Shown here one piece after another: positions 1 through 6,930 of a DNA stretch of 7,144 bases (the stretch's first letter is position 1; each line of letters opens with the position of its first letter). The DNA comes from CAIUVD01 sp044338255. GTDB taxonomy: Bacteria; Planctomycetota; UBA11346. The stretch is taken from assembly GCA_044338255.1 (NCBI GenBank), contig JBIILZ010000156.1:1-7144 (forward strand), in the 5' to 3' direction. Under the pieces are notes generated by a model, which saw only the letters and a program-made list of their open reading frames with translations, searched no databases and was not told the DNA's origin. The position numbers and the translations under genes are program-made.

Positions 1-100
1 GCGGGGGCCGAGCCCCCGCGAACAACGGAGACCCGGGCAAAGCCCGGCGTCGACAGGCAGCCGCGATCGCAACGCGATCGTCAGCGGGCCACCGGCCCGC
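1..100. repeat. Array of four GC-rich triloop hairpins
   Basis: Four short perfect hairpins follow one another: 1-8/12-19 (loop CGA), 33-38/42-47 (loop AAA), 64-70/74-80 (loop AAC) and 84-90/94-100 (loop ACC). Every stem is 6-8 bp and every loop is three bases closed by a C-G pair on the plus strand. An 8-bp arm at 56-63 (GGCAGCCG) is also complementary to 118-125 and again to 140-147, so hairpins three and four could sit inside a multi-branched fold. The region lies just downstream of the minus-strand kinase gene. No U-tract follows, so a classic intrinsic terminator is not shown. It could be an intergenic repeat element, a termination or mRNA-protecting structure, or part of an unlisted RNA. 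The base pairing is seen; any function is inference. Confidence 0.6.
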
Positions 101-110
101 GCGCGAGCAA

Positions 111-154
111 CGCGAGCCGGCTGCCGTTAGAGCGCGAGCCGGCTGCCGTTAGAG
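111..154. repeat. Perfect 22-bp tandem duplication over the kinase stop codon
   Basis: Bases 111-132 and 133-154 are identical 22-mers placed head to tail, each starting CGCGAGCC and ending GTTAGAG. The right copy contains the last Leu codon and TAA stop of the minus-strand kinase gene (stop at 149-151). The left copy repeats these bases downstream of the stop. The kinase reading frame is unaffected. Each unit carries the short palindrome AGCCGGCT. Perfect identity points to a recent slippage or duplication, or to an assembly artefact in a hairpin-rich stretch. Confidence 0.85.
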
Positions 155-1357
155 CCCTCTGCGGATGACCGACCCATTGAAGCGGATCTCAAAACGATAG
201 CGCGGCTTCTTGGTGCAGGTGATGTAGAACGTCACTGGATCGATGCGCGTGGGGATGTCCCGCCCCTCGACCGTGGCCGTGGTGCGATAGCCGCGTTCGT
301 TGAGGACATCAACGAGCATGGTCATCGCCAGGGCATTGGCGAAGAGTTCATTCTCAGTGGTGATCTTGGCCAGGCCGGTGATGCCGTGGAGCAGGATGAT
401 CGGTACGAAATCCTGTTCGATGGCGTCGATGACACGATGGAACAGCGGCGTTTGTTCACGCTGATAAGACTCGAGACGCCGCACCAAGTGCTGTCTGGCG
501 TTGAGCACGATCTCGCTCGCCAAGGGGATGTGATGCAGGGCGTCGAAGGTCTCGTCATCGAGTTCCAGCGAGCTTTGGTAGGCGAATTCGCGGATGATCG
601 CACGCTCGACCGAACCGACATCGCCCTGGGCATTGATCACATGGTAGTGGAAGACCTCCTTCAGGCTCTGCAGCACTGCATAGGTCTGCTCCATGAACAC
701 CCGATAGCGCTTGCGGCAGGACTCCTCATTGAGGTCGGTGGCACGCTCCTCCATGAGCTGGCCGACGCTGGTCTCGCGCACCCGGGCATTGTGAGCAATG
801 AGCTGGCGGCCGCGCTTGAGCTGGCGCTCAATCGATTCCTTCTCCTCGACGTAGAGCACCACGATCTGGAAAATCGGCTTGGGGAAGAACCCCGCGCGCG
901 GCGTGTCGCGGTACTTAGCGCGCAGCTCGAGCATCTGCTTGTAGAGCAGCTTGACGCATTCGACCTGCACCCGCGAACGCGGGAAGCCATCGATCAGCAC
1001 GCCGCCGTCATACTCGGGATTGAGTAGTTTGGTGAAGAGAATGCGGATGACATCGCGGTCGCCGACGAGGTTGCCTCCGTCCTTGAGGCGTTTCATCTCC
1101 GGCGAATCGAGCAGCTCGCTGGTGACGATCGGCGGCGCGGTGATGCTCCGCTCGCGGAGGATGAAGGGCGTGTTGGTGCCCTTGCCCGAACCCGGGGCGC
1201 CACCCAGCCAGATCATCTCCTTGGGAAGACTGGCAGTACCGGACTCGACGCGCTGCGCGAGCTCGGCCCAGACCTCGCGAAAGATCGCCTGGGCTTCCTC
1301 GGAAACCTGATCGGTGCCGTTCGCCGCGTGCTTGTTGGGAAGATGATTCTGGACCAT
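149..1357 (-). CDS. Adenylate-kinase-like nucleoside monophosphate kinase with C-terminal extension
   Basis: The 402-residue product is predicted to be a cytosolic kinase moving a phosphate from ATP to a nucleoside monophosphate. The Walker A loop GAPGSGKGT spans residues 53-61 (Lys59). VTSELL at 78-83 and DGGNLV at 93-98 match the NMP-binding part of adenylate kinase, and DGFPRS at 123-128 is the family signature. A LID-like stretch with Arg182, Arg194, Arg205, Asp208 and RKR at 215-217 follows. The family is usually about 180-220 residues; here about 45 residues precede the P-loop and about 150 unrecognised residues follow the core (after about 250). The segment between the TSELL and DGG motifs is shorter than in E. 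coli Adk, and the Arg after the GDML equivalent is absent, so AMP specificity is uncertain. The ATG at 1357 has only a weak Shine-Dalgarno. It lies 85 nt after surE on the same strand, possibly in one operon. The family is confident, the substrate is not. Confidence 0.82.
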   Translation of the reverse strand: MVQNHLPNKHAANGTDQVSEEAQAIFREVWAELAQRVESGTASLPKEMIWLGGAPGSGKGTNTPFILRERSITAPPIVTSELLDSPEMKRLKDGGNLVGDRDVIRILFTKLLNPEYDGGVLIDGFPRSRVQVECVKLLYKQMLELRAKYRDTPRAGFFPKPIFQIVVLYVEEKESIERQLKRGRQLIAHNARVRETSVGQLMEERATDLNEESCRKRYRVFMEQTYAVLQSLKEVFHYHVINAQGDVGSVERAIIREFAYQSSLELDDETFDALHHIPLASEIVLNARQHLVRRLESYQREQTPLFHRVIDAIEQDFVPIILLHGITGLAKITTENELFANALAMTMLVDVLNERGYRTTATVEGRDIPTRIDPVTFYITCTKKPRYRFEIRFNGSVIRRGL

Positions 1358-1392
1358 GGGGGCTGCTCGCAGGGCGCCGATGTTCGGGCCCA

Positions 1393-1419
1393 GCGCGCCG
1401 AGGCAACCCGTCGGCGCGC
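1393..1419. other. 8-bp inverted repeat between surE and the kinase gene
   Basis: Arms at 1393-1400 (GCGCGCCG) and 1412-1419 (CGGCGCGC) pair perfectly around an 11-base loop within the 85-nt gap between the surE stop and the kinase start. No U-run follows on the minus strand. It could attenuate read-through from surE into the kinase gene or simply stabilise the transcript. Only the pairing is seen. Confidence 0.4.
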
Positions 1420-1442
1420 GGTACTCGTTCTACATGCGCCGA

Positions 1443-2135
1443 TCAATCGACCTCGACGATGCTGATCCGTCCACCCATGCATACATCGACATCGGCGCCA
1501 GGAATTCGCTCGCGCTGGTGATAATCCCCGCAGTAGCGCAGACCTTCGGGCGAATAATCCATGGCCAAGGGCAAGGGCGATGGATCTAAGGCACAGCGCT
1601 GGGCCGCAGGCACTGCGCTGCCGGGCTCGAGGTGCGGGAGATTGATGCTGACGTAGCCCCGTGGTTTGGCCAACAGCTCCGGCAGGAGCCCGGCCAGCCA
1701 GGTCGCCGCCTGGGTCCAATCCACGGCCAGGCCGCGACGCTGGTAGTGCGAGCAGGCGATGCCACGCACCCCGTGCGAGGCGGCTTCGCGGGCCGCCGCC
1801 ACGGTTCCGCTGCAATGCACGTCGAAGCCGAGATTGCCGCCGTGGTTGATGCCCGAGAGCACCGCCTGCGCTCCTGGCGCGAGATGCGTCAAGGCCGCGC
1901 GCACGCAATCGGCGGGCGAGCCCGCTACCGCCCAGCGCTGTGGCGCCCACGCGGTCGGCGGACGAGCCTCAACAGCGAAGGTCCGACCGGTGGTCAGCGC
2001 ATGGCCACAGCCAGACCACGCCCCCTGAGGAGCGACCACGATCAGCTCGAGCTGAGGTATGCGCGCCGCGGCCACGCACAGTGCGTGGATGCCGGGAGCG
2101 TCGATTCCATCGTCGTTGGTGATGATTACTCGCAT
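1443..2135 (-). CDS. surE: 5'/3'-nucleotidase SurE
   Basis: SurE is a metal-dependent cytosolic phosphatase that removes phosphate from nucleoside 5'- and 3'-monophosphates, and in some species from short polyphosphate. The 230-residue product opens with MRVIITNDDGI, the family N-terminus. The expected metal ligands are present: Asp8, Asp9, Ser41 (in WSGCGHAL) and Asn97 (in SGINHGGNLG). GSPADCV at 72-78 and SGTVAAA also match conserved SurE blocks. The usual DRxxSG context of the Ser ligand reads QGAWSG here, a mild departure. Length is close to the normal 240-260. I chose the ATG at 2135 over a start eight codons upstream because the protein then begins exactly at the family start, and GGGGA stands about five bases before it. 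It is divergent from rhlE and upstream of the kinase gene, a pairing consistent with nucleotide metabolism. Confidence 0.93.
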   Translation of the reverse strand: MRVIITNDDGIDAPGIHALCVAAARIPQLELIVVAPQGAWSGCGHALTTGRTFAVEARPPTAWAPQRWAVAGSPADCVRAALTHLAPGAQAVLSGINHGGNLGFDVHCSGTVAAAREAASHGVRGIACSHYQRRGLAVDWTQAATWLAGLLPELLAKPRGYVSINLPHLEPGSAVPAAQRCALDPSPLPLAMDYSPEGLRYCGDYHQRERIPGADVDVCMGGRISIVEVD

Positions 2136-2208
2136 GTGATCCCCGATTTCCCAGGGCAAGCCTTGCGTGCGCGCGCCGCAATCAACGATTCGCCGCCCTG
2201 GAGACCGA
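2136..2208. promoter_or_regulatory. Divergent surE/rhlE intergenic region with 7-bp inverted repeat
   Basis: This 73-nt gap must hold the start signals of both divergent genes unless they are read from inside each other. No convincing -35/-10 pair is visible on either strand. CCAGGGC at 2151-2157 is the exact inverse of GCCCTGG at 2195-2201. The right arm touches the rhlE Shine-Dalgarno (GGAG at 2200-2203, five bases before its ATG). A shared operator is possible but unproven. Confidence 0.4.
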
Positions 2209-3591
<1,383 letters not shown>

Positions 3592-3597
3592 GCATCG

Positions 3598-3632
3598 GCA
3601 CCGCCGTCGCTCTACATGGGCGACGGCGGTGC
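3598..3632. terminator. Perfect 13-bp hairpin between convergent genes
   Basis: Arms 3598-3610 and 3620-3632 (GCACCGCCGTCGC and its exact reverse complement) enclose a 9-base loop. The hairpin starts seven bases after the rhlE stop and ends ten bases before the stop of the minus-strand 73-residue gene, so it could end transcription from both sides. There is no T-run on either flank, so it is not a textbook intrinsic terminator. The location and the very stable stem support a bidirectional 3'-end role. Confidence 0.7.
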
Positions 3633-3642
3633 TACTGCGGTG

Positions 3643-3864
3643 CTAAATCACGACCTCTTCGAGATCCCATGCCACGACATCGACCGCCCCCGGCGTGCCG
3701 CGGGGGACCAATTGGCCGTCGTCGGCGACCTGGAACATCGCGGGTTTGAAATTGGCGATCCAGATCGGCGCCAGGCGCTCATCCAGGCTGTGGATCTGAC
3801 CGGCTTTCACCCAGTGCCGGATGCGTCCATCAGCGGTGGTCAAACGGACGCGGAATCGGCTCAT
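3643..3864 (-). CDS. Hypothetical 73-residue protein
   Basis: I do not recognise this protein. It starts MSRFRVRLTTADGRIRHWVK and ends VVAWDLEEVVI. It has no signal peptide and no membrane segment, and its alternating hydrophobic and charged residues suggest a small beta-rich soluble fold. Its ATG at 3864 overlaps the TGA of the upstream membrane-protein gene in the four-base arrangement ATGA, which implies translational coupling and supports this start over a longer reading frame that would run into the neighbour. The tight coupling suggests a function linked to the membrane protein, perhaps as a cytosolic accessory, but this is inference. Confidence 0.72.
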   Translation of the reverse strand: MSRFRVRLTTADGRIRHWVKAGQIHSLDERLAPIWIANFKPAMFQVADDGQLVPRGTPGAVDVVAWDLEEVVI

Positions 3865-4775
3865 GCCGGCACCCTGCGGCGCCAACCGAAAAACGCCAGC
3901 AGCGGTACGGCCGCCGCCAGGGGCAGCAGGTAATACGCGACCCGGAAGGCGAGCAGACCGGCGACCAGATCGACTTTCGTGGCATCGCTCAAGGACTCCG
4001 GCCACAGGCCGAGAATGCTGGCTTCGAGCACGCCGATACCTCCGGGAACCTGGCTCAGCCGGGCGAGGGCCATGGCCACCACCACCACCGCCAAAAAGGT
4101 CAGCAGCGGCAGGCTCGTACCCGCCGGTTGCAGCGCCGCCGCCAACAGCACGCAGGCAACTTTTTCACCACCCCCAGCAGCGAGACCGCGCAGCGCCGCC
4201 GGCACGCTGGGCATAGCGACGGTGACTTTACCCCAGGTCAACGGGGCCACCCGCCAGCATCCCAGTAACCACACCCCAACGCCCGCCACCGTTGCCAGAC
4301 CGAGCCAAGGCGCCCACGACCACGGACCGGCAATAAAGCAGAGGACGCCAATCAGCAACGCCATGCCGGCATTGCCGTGCAAGGTGACAATGAAGGTCGC
4401 CACCAGGGCCTGCGTAAGGGTATAGCCCCATCGTCCGAGCAGGCGTACACGCACCGCCCCGGCGATGAGGAAGCCTTTGCCGGTGGTCAAGGACAGGCCC
4501 TGCGCCGTCACCGCCAGGATCAGCGCTCGCGGCAGCGTGAGTGGTCGACCCTGATGACTGGTGGCGAGCCGTTCGAGCCCGGCGTAGCCGATATACGACC
4601 CGAGCAGCAAGGCCGCGCCGACAGCGTAGCGCCAGCCGGGCATGGCCAGAAAGGCGCGCAGCACCGCCTGCGTATCGAGACCCGCAAGCTGATGCCACAA
4701 GACCCAGCCAGCCACCGCCATCAATACCACTACCACGGCCGGCCCCAGCCAGCGTATTCCAGTCGTCAACTTCAT
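3861..4775 (-). CDS. YbhN/MprF-N-terminus-like multi-pass membrane protein (UPF0104 / LPG synthase TM family)
   Basis: This 304-residue integral membrane protein belongs to the family of YbhN and of the membrane half of MprF (lysylphosphatidylglycerol synthase/flippase). Some members are linked to flipping or transfer of lipids, but the substrate here is unknown. The family hallmark PGGIGVLE is at 244-251, and IAGAVRVRL at about 104-112 matches the conserved SGGAVRYRL-type segment. Hydrophobic stretches at about 10-27, 50-65, 84-105, 120-145, 150-172 and three more toward the C-terminus suggest seven or eight membrane passes. There is no MprF catalytic domain. The ATG at 4775 lacks a nearby Shine-Dalgarno; an AGGAG at 4804-4808 is 28 bases away but 7 bases from an in-frame CTG at 4794-4796, so a start seven codons earlier is possible. 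It lies 62 nt after a lipoprotein gene and is ATGA-coupled to the 73-residue gene. Confidence 0.85.
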   Translation of the reverse strand: MKLTTGIRWLGPAVVVVLMAVAGWVLWHQLAGLDTQAVLRAFLAMPGWRYAVGAALLLGSYIGYAGLERLATSHQGRPLTLPRALILAVTAQGLSLTTGKGFLIAGAVRVRLLGRWGYTLTQALVATFIVTLHGNAGMALLIGVLCFIAGPWSWAPWLGLATVAGVGVWLLGCWRVAPLTWGKVTVAMPSVPAALRGLAAGGGEKVACVLLAAALQPAGTSLPLLTFLAVVVVAMALARLSQVPGGIGVLEASILGLWPESLSDATKVDLVAGLLAFRVAYYLLPLAAAVPLLAFFGWRRRVPA

Positions 4776-4803
4776 GGCCGCATGCTCTGTCGCCAGGCAT
4801 CGG

Positions 4804-4808
4804 CTCCT
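4804..4808 (-). promoter_or_regulatory. Misplaced Shine-Dalgarno (AGGAG) before the membrane-protein gene
   Basis: The only strong ribosome-binding motif in the 62-nt gap is AGGAG read 4808 to 4804. It stands 3 bases before an out-of-frame ATG (4800), 7 bases before an in-frame CTG (4796) and 28 bases before the in-frame ATG (4775). The spacing favours initiation at the CTG, or a leader start. The site decides the true N-terminus and is therefore listed. Confidence 0.4.
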
Positions 4809-4837
4809 AGCACGTTGTCGCCGGGCGTCCGGGCTTA

Positions 4838-5335
4838 CTAACGAAGAAGCGGTATCACCACGGCGTGATCGAAGACCACCGTGGCGGTGGCCTGAGCGGG
4901 AATGACCAGGCCGTTGCCTCCGGCACGCGCGATCTCCACGCGCATGCCCTTCAAACCATCGGAATTATCCGTGACATACCCGGTTGCCGCCACGGTATGC
5001 TCGTGATCGTCGGCGGTGACGACGGTGATTTTTTGCAATTGCAGACCGCAACGATCCTCGGGCTGCAGCGGCGTCGGGTGGAAGTGCAGCACGATGCGCT
5101 TGATCTGCGATGTCGGCAATGATGCCCCAGTTCCGGTTCTCGCGTACGGTAGCTCCAGGGTTTGATCGATCAGCGCATCAAGAGCCATCTCGTGTTCGAA
5201 TACCACCCAATTGCCGGCCCCCTGCGCCAGGGTCAGCTGCTCCACCGGGACAGTGCGGGCCGGGGCCGGAGTCATGCTGCAGCCACCCAAGACCATGGCT
5301 AAAAACATAAACACGCACGATAAGATGATCTTCAT
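4838..5335 (-). CDS. Hypothetical lipoprotein
   Basis: The 165-residue product has a classic lipoprotein signal: MK, a hydrophobic stretch, and the lipobox LGGC with the lipidated Cys at residue 19, so it is expected to be anchored in a membrane facing the periplasm or surface. The following CSMTP has Ser at +2, which under the E. coli rule would favour the outer membrane. The mature part of about 147 residues is beta-rich with alternating hydrophobic residues and no family I recognise. I chose the ATG at 5335 over one eight codons upstream because the signal peptide then begins properly and AGGGG stands seven to eight bases before it. The gene ends with tandem stops TAG TAA. It is first in a probable operon with the YbhN-like gene and the 73-residue gene, which hints at a role in the cell envelope. 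Confidence 0.8.
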   Translation of the reverse strand: MKIILSCVFMFLAMVLGGCSMTPAPARTVPVEQLTLAQGAGNWVVFEHEMALDALIDQTLELPYARTGTGASLPTSQIKRIVLHFHPTPLQPEDRCGLQLQKITVVTADDHEHTVAATGYVTDNSDGLKGMRVEIARAGGNGLVIPAQATATVVFDHAVVIPLLR

Positions 5336-5341
5336 GGCTGC

Positions 5342-5364
5342 GCCCCTTGGTAGGGGCATCTATA
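5342..5364 (-). promoter_or_regulatory. Palindrome over the lipoprotein Shine-Dalgarno with upstream -10-like box
   Basis: On the minus strand GCCCCT (5357-5352) and AGGGGC (5347-5342) pair around the loop ACCA, placing the AGGGG Shine-Dalgarno inside a 6-bp GC-rich stem. Just upstream is TATAGA (5364-5359), a four-of-six -10 match. The best -35-like hexamer is TTGTAC with a short 15-base spacer, which is weak. If TATAGA is the -10, transcription would start near 5352, so the palindrome would act as DNA (an operator) more than as an RNA hairpin. Confidence 0.35.
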
Positions 5365-5477
5365 GGAGCGCCTCTTGGCGTACAAGGCAACGCTCCGAAA
5401 ACCTCTTTCAGCAGCGTTTCATTCGCGAAATCGATGTACGTCACGCTCAGAATTGGCTACCAGATCTGAACCCCACC

Positions 5478-5506
5478 TTGCGATTCCCAAAATGGCGAGG
5501 TATCTT
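5478..5506 (+). promoter_or_regulatory. Possible sigma-70-type promoter for the binding-protein gene
   Basis: TTGCGA (5478-5483) and TATCTT (5501-5506) each match four of six consensus bases and are separated by 17 bases. The start point would fall near 5512-5514, directly before the ATG at 5515, giving an almost leaderless transcript. That would fit the poor Shine-Dalgarno of the gene, whose only purine-rich motif (GAGG, 5497-5500) is 14 bases away. The rest of the 179-nt gap back to the lipoprotein start shows short inverted repeats (such as GGAGCG 5365-5370 with CGCTCC 5391-5396) but no gene. Confidence 0.3.
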
Positions 5507-5514
5507 CAAAGATC

Positions 5515-6504
5515 ATGCCCGATCTACGCGTTCTTAACCTGTGCATCATCACAGGTTTCTCACTGGTGATGACGCTCGGACTTGGGGGCTGCGGAGCGCC
5601 TGAGAAAAAGACCCTGCGCATCGGCACCATGGAATGGAGTGGCTTCTATCCCCTGTCCAAGGCCCAAGAGGATGGTCTCTTCGCCAAAGCAGGTGTTTCG
5701 ACGCAAGTCCTTGCTTATCCTGACAACCCGGCTGTATACGCGGCTTTCACCCGCGGCGATATCGACGTCTGCACCGGAGTCTGGTCTGATGCCATACGCT
5801 TGGCCGGAAACGGGGTCGATATCCAAGTCATCGCGGCAACAGACTGGTCGGACGGAGGAGATGTGATCCTGTCGGCCAAAGACCTCACTACGGCGGCAGG
5901 CCTACGTGGAAAAAAAATCGCCTGCGAAGGACTGCATACGTTTTCCCATCTTTTCGTTCTCGATTTCCTGGCCGCACAGCACCTCAAAGAGACGGATGTG
6001 GAAATAGTCGATATGGCGGCAAGCGCTGTCCCGGCGGGGATCCTCGCGGGAACCATCGATGCTGGCCATACCTGGGGCCCACTGGCCGAAGAAGCGGTCA
6101 CCAAGGGCTGCAATACCCTCGCCTTTGCAGGTCAACTGCCCGGTTCGATAACCCAGGTGCTGCTCGTGCATACCAGCCAGATCGCTGAGGCTCACGCTGA
6201 TCTGCAGCAGTTAGTTTCCTGTTTTTATGCGGCTCAACCAATCAATGCCACCCAGGCCGAGGGCAACCGGATTGCGGCTGCAAAAATCCTGAACAAGGAT
6301 CCGACACCCATCAACCCGATCGGCAAAGAGGCACATCTCCTCGATCGCCGCGAAGCGACCCGGATCATGAAATCGGAAACCGACTCGGACTCCCTCCAGG
6401 TCACGGGCAAGCGTATCGCCGAGTTCTATGCCCAGCGTGGCCAAGCCAGCGCCCCGGTGGACGTGCGCAAGCTGATCAACACGACGTTCATACAGGCGCC
6501 GTGA
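5515..6504 (+). CDS. NMT1/SsuA-like periplasmic solute-binding lipoprotein
   Basis: The 329-residue product resembles the binding proteins of the NMT1/THI5-SsuA-TauA group, which capture small organic compounds such as thiamine precursors, sulfonates, nitrate or taurine; the ligand here is not predictable. Residues 1-26 form a lipoprotein signal with lipobox LGGC (Cys26). The two-lobed fold is indicated by LRIGTMEWSGFYPL at 34-47, the phrase GLFAKAGV, the segment FTRGDIDVCTGVWSDAIRLA, and LRGKKIACEG followed by SAVPAGILAGTIDAGHTWGP. Length is normal for the family. The gene has no permease or ATPase beside it; its TGA is followed directly by the ATG of a membrane sensor, so it probably supplies the ligand signal to that sensor. 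GC content is lower than in the genes to the left. The ATG at 5515 keeps the whole signal peptide but has a weak ribosome site. Confidence 0.87.
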   Translation: MPDLRVLNLCIITGFSLVMTLGLGGCGAPEKKTLRIGTMEWSGFYPLSKAQEDGLFAKAGVSTQVLAYPDNPAVYAAFTRGDIDVCTGVWSDAIRLAGNGVDIQVIAATDWSDGGDVILSAKDLTTAAGLRGKKIACEGLHTFSHLFVLDFLAAQHLKETDVEIVDMAASAVPAGILAGTIDAGHTWGPLAEEAVTKGCNTLAFAGQLPGSITQVLLVHTSQIAEAHADLQQLVSCFYAAQPINATQAEGNRIAAAKILNKDPTPINPIGKEAHLLDRREATRIMKSETDSDSLQVTGKRIAEFYAQRGQASAPVDVRKLINTTFIQAP

Positions 6505-6930
6505 ATGAAGCTCGGCACGCAACTCACCTCGGTCATGGGCAGTGCCTGGCTCCTGGCCATGGGGACACTCTATCTCCTGATCAGTGCTCGGCTGACGGAC
6601 ACGATTCAGGCAAATACACGCCATCAGTTGGAAATACAGACCACCGCCACGGTGCGTGCGCTCGATGATTTCCTGAAGGAACGTGAAGGCGATCTACACA
6701 TCATCTCGACCAGCATCTCACGATCTGGAGACCGAGCCGCCTTGACCAGGTCCCTGACTCTTATTCGCGACACCTATCACGCGTACGAGTGGCTTCGCAT
6801 CACTGACCCTGCGTTGAGAATTCTGGCCGATACCAATCAAGTCGGCATCGACAAAAATCTGCACGAAGAGGCCGCCTCAAGCCCTGGTTTTCATATCTCA
6901 TTTGTAACAGCTCAGGCGGCCTTCCGATAA
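6505..6930 (+). CDS. N-terminal fragment of a membrane sensor (dCache-like), probably broken
   Basis: The 141-residue reading frame begins with one membrane helix (about residues 7-28, ending LLISARL) and continues with a long amphipathic helix and the start of an extracytoplasmic sensing domain. Segments such as ALDDFLKEREGDLHIIS, YEWLRITDPALRIL and SPGFHIS look like the first part of a double-Cache domain of histidine kinases or diguanylate cyclases. Such domains run to about 250 residues before a second membrane helix; here a TAA at 6928-6930 stops it far short, and the residues after about 132 (FVTAQAAFR) no longer look like the domain. No HAMP, kinase or GGDEF part follows in any frame within the window. 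It is joined with zero gap (TGAATG) to the binding-protein gene, so the two likely formed one sensory unit. I read it as a truncated or interrupted gene; the fragment may not be functional. Confidence 0.65.
   Translation: MKLGTQLTSVMGSAWLLAMGTLYLLISARLTDTIQANTRHQLEIQTTATVRALDDFLKEREGDLHIISTSISRSGDRAALTRSLTLIRDTYHAYEWLRITDPALRILADTNQVGIDKNLHEEAASSPGFHISFVTAQAAFR

Noticed and set aside
63..70. GCGATCGC, identical to the cyanobacterial HIP1 octamer
   Set aside because: A single copy in GC-rich DNA is expected by chance and here it is simply part of a hairpin arm; nothing else suggests a cyanobacterium.
56..125. Cloverleaf-like fold resembling a tRNA
   Set aside because: Hairpin loops have three bases, there is no anticodon loop of seven, no T-loop GTTCRANYC box and no CCA end.
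133..154. Possible integron attC-like core (GTTAGAG next to hairpins)
   Set aside because: The last base does not fit GTTRRRY, the partner RYYYAAC site is missing, and no integrase or gene cassette is present.
386..1027. 213-codon open frame on the plus strand inside the kinase gene
   Set aside because: It is antisense to a gene with clear kinase motifs, and its translation is low in recognisable structure and rich in Leu, His and Glu as expected from reversed codons.
4228..4800. 190-codon minus-strand frame starting at the ATG next to AGGAG
   Set aside because: Its translation is Arg/Gly/Ala-rich shadow sequence overlapping the membrane-protein gene, whose family motif PGGIGVLE and hydrophobic helices show the correct frame. 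The start context is kept as a finding.
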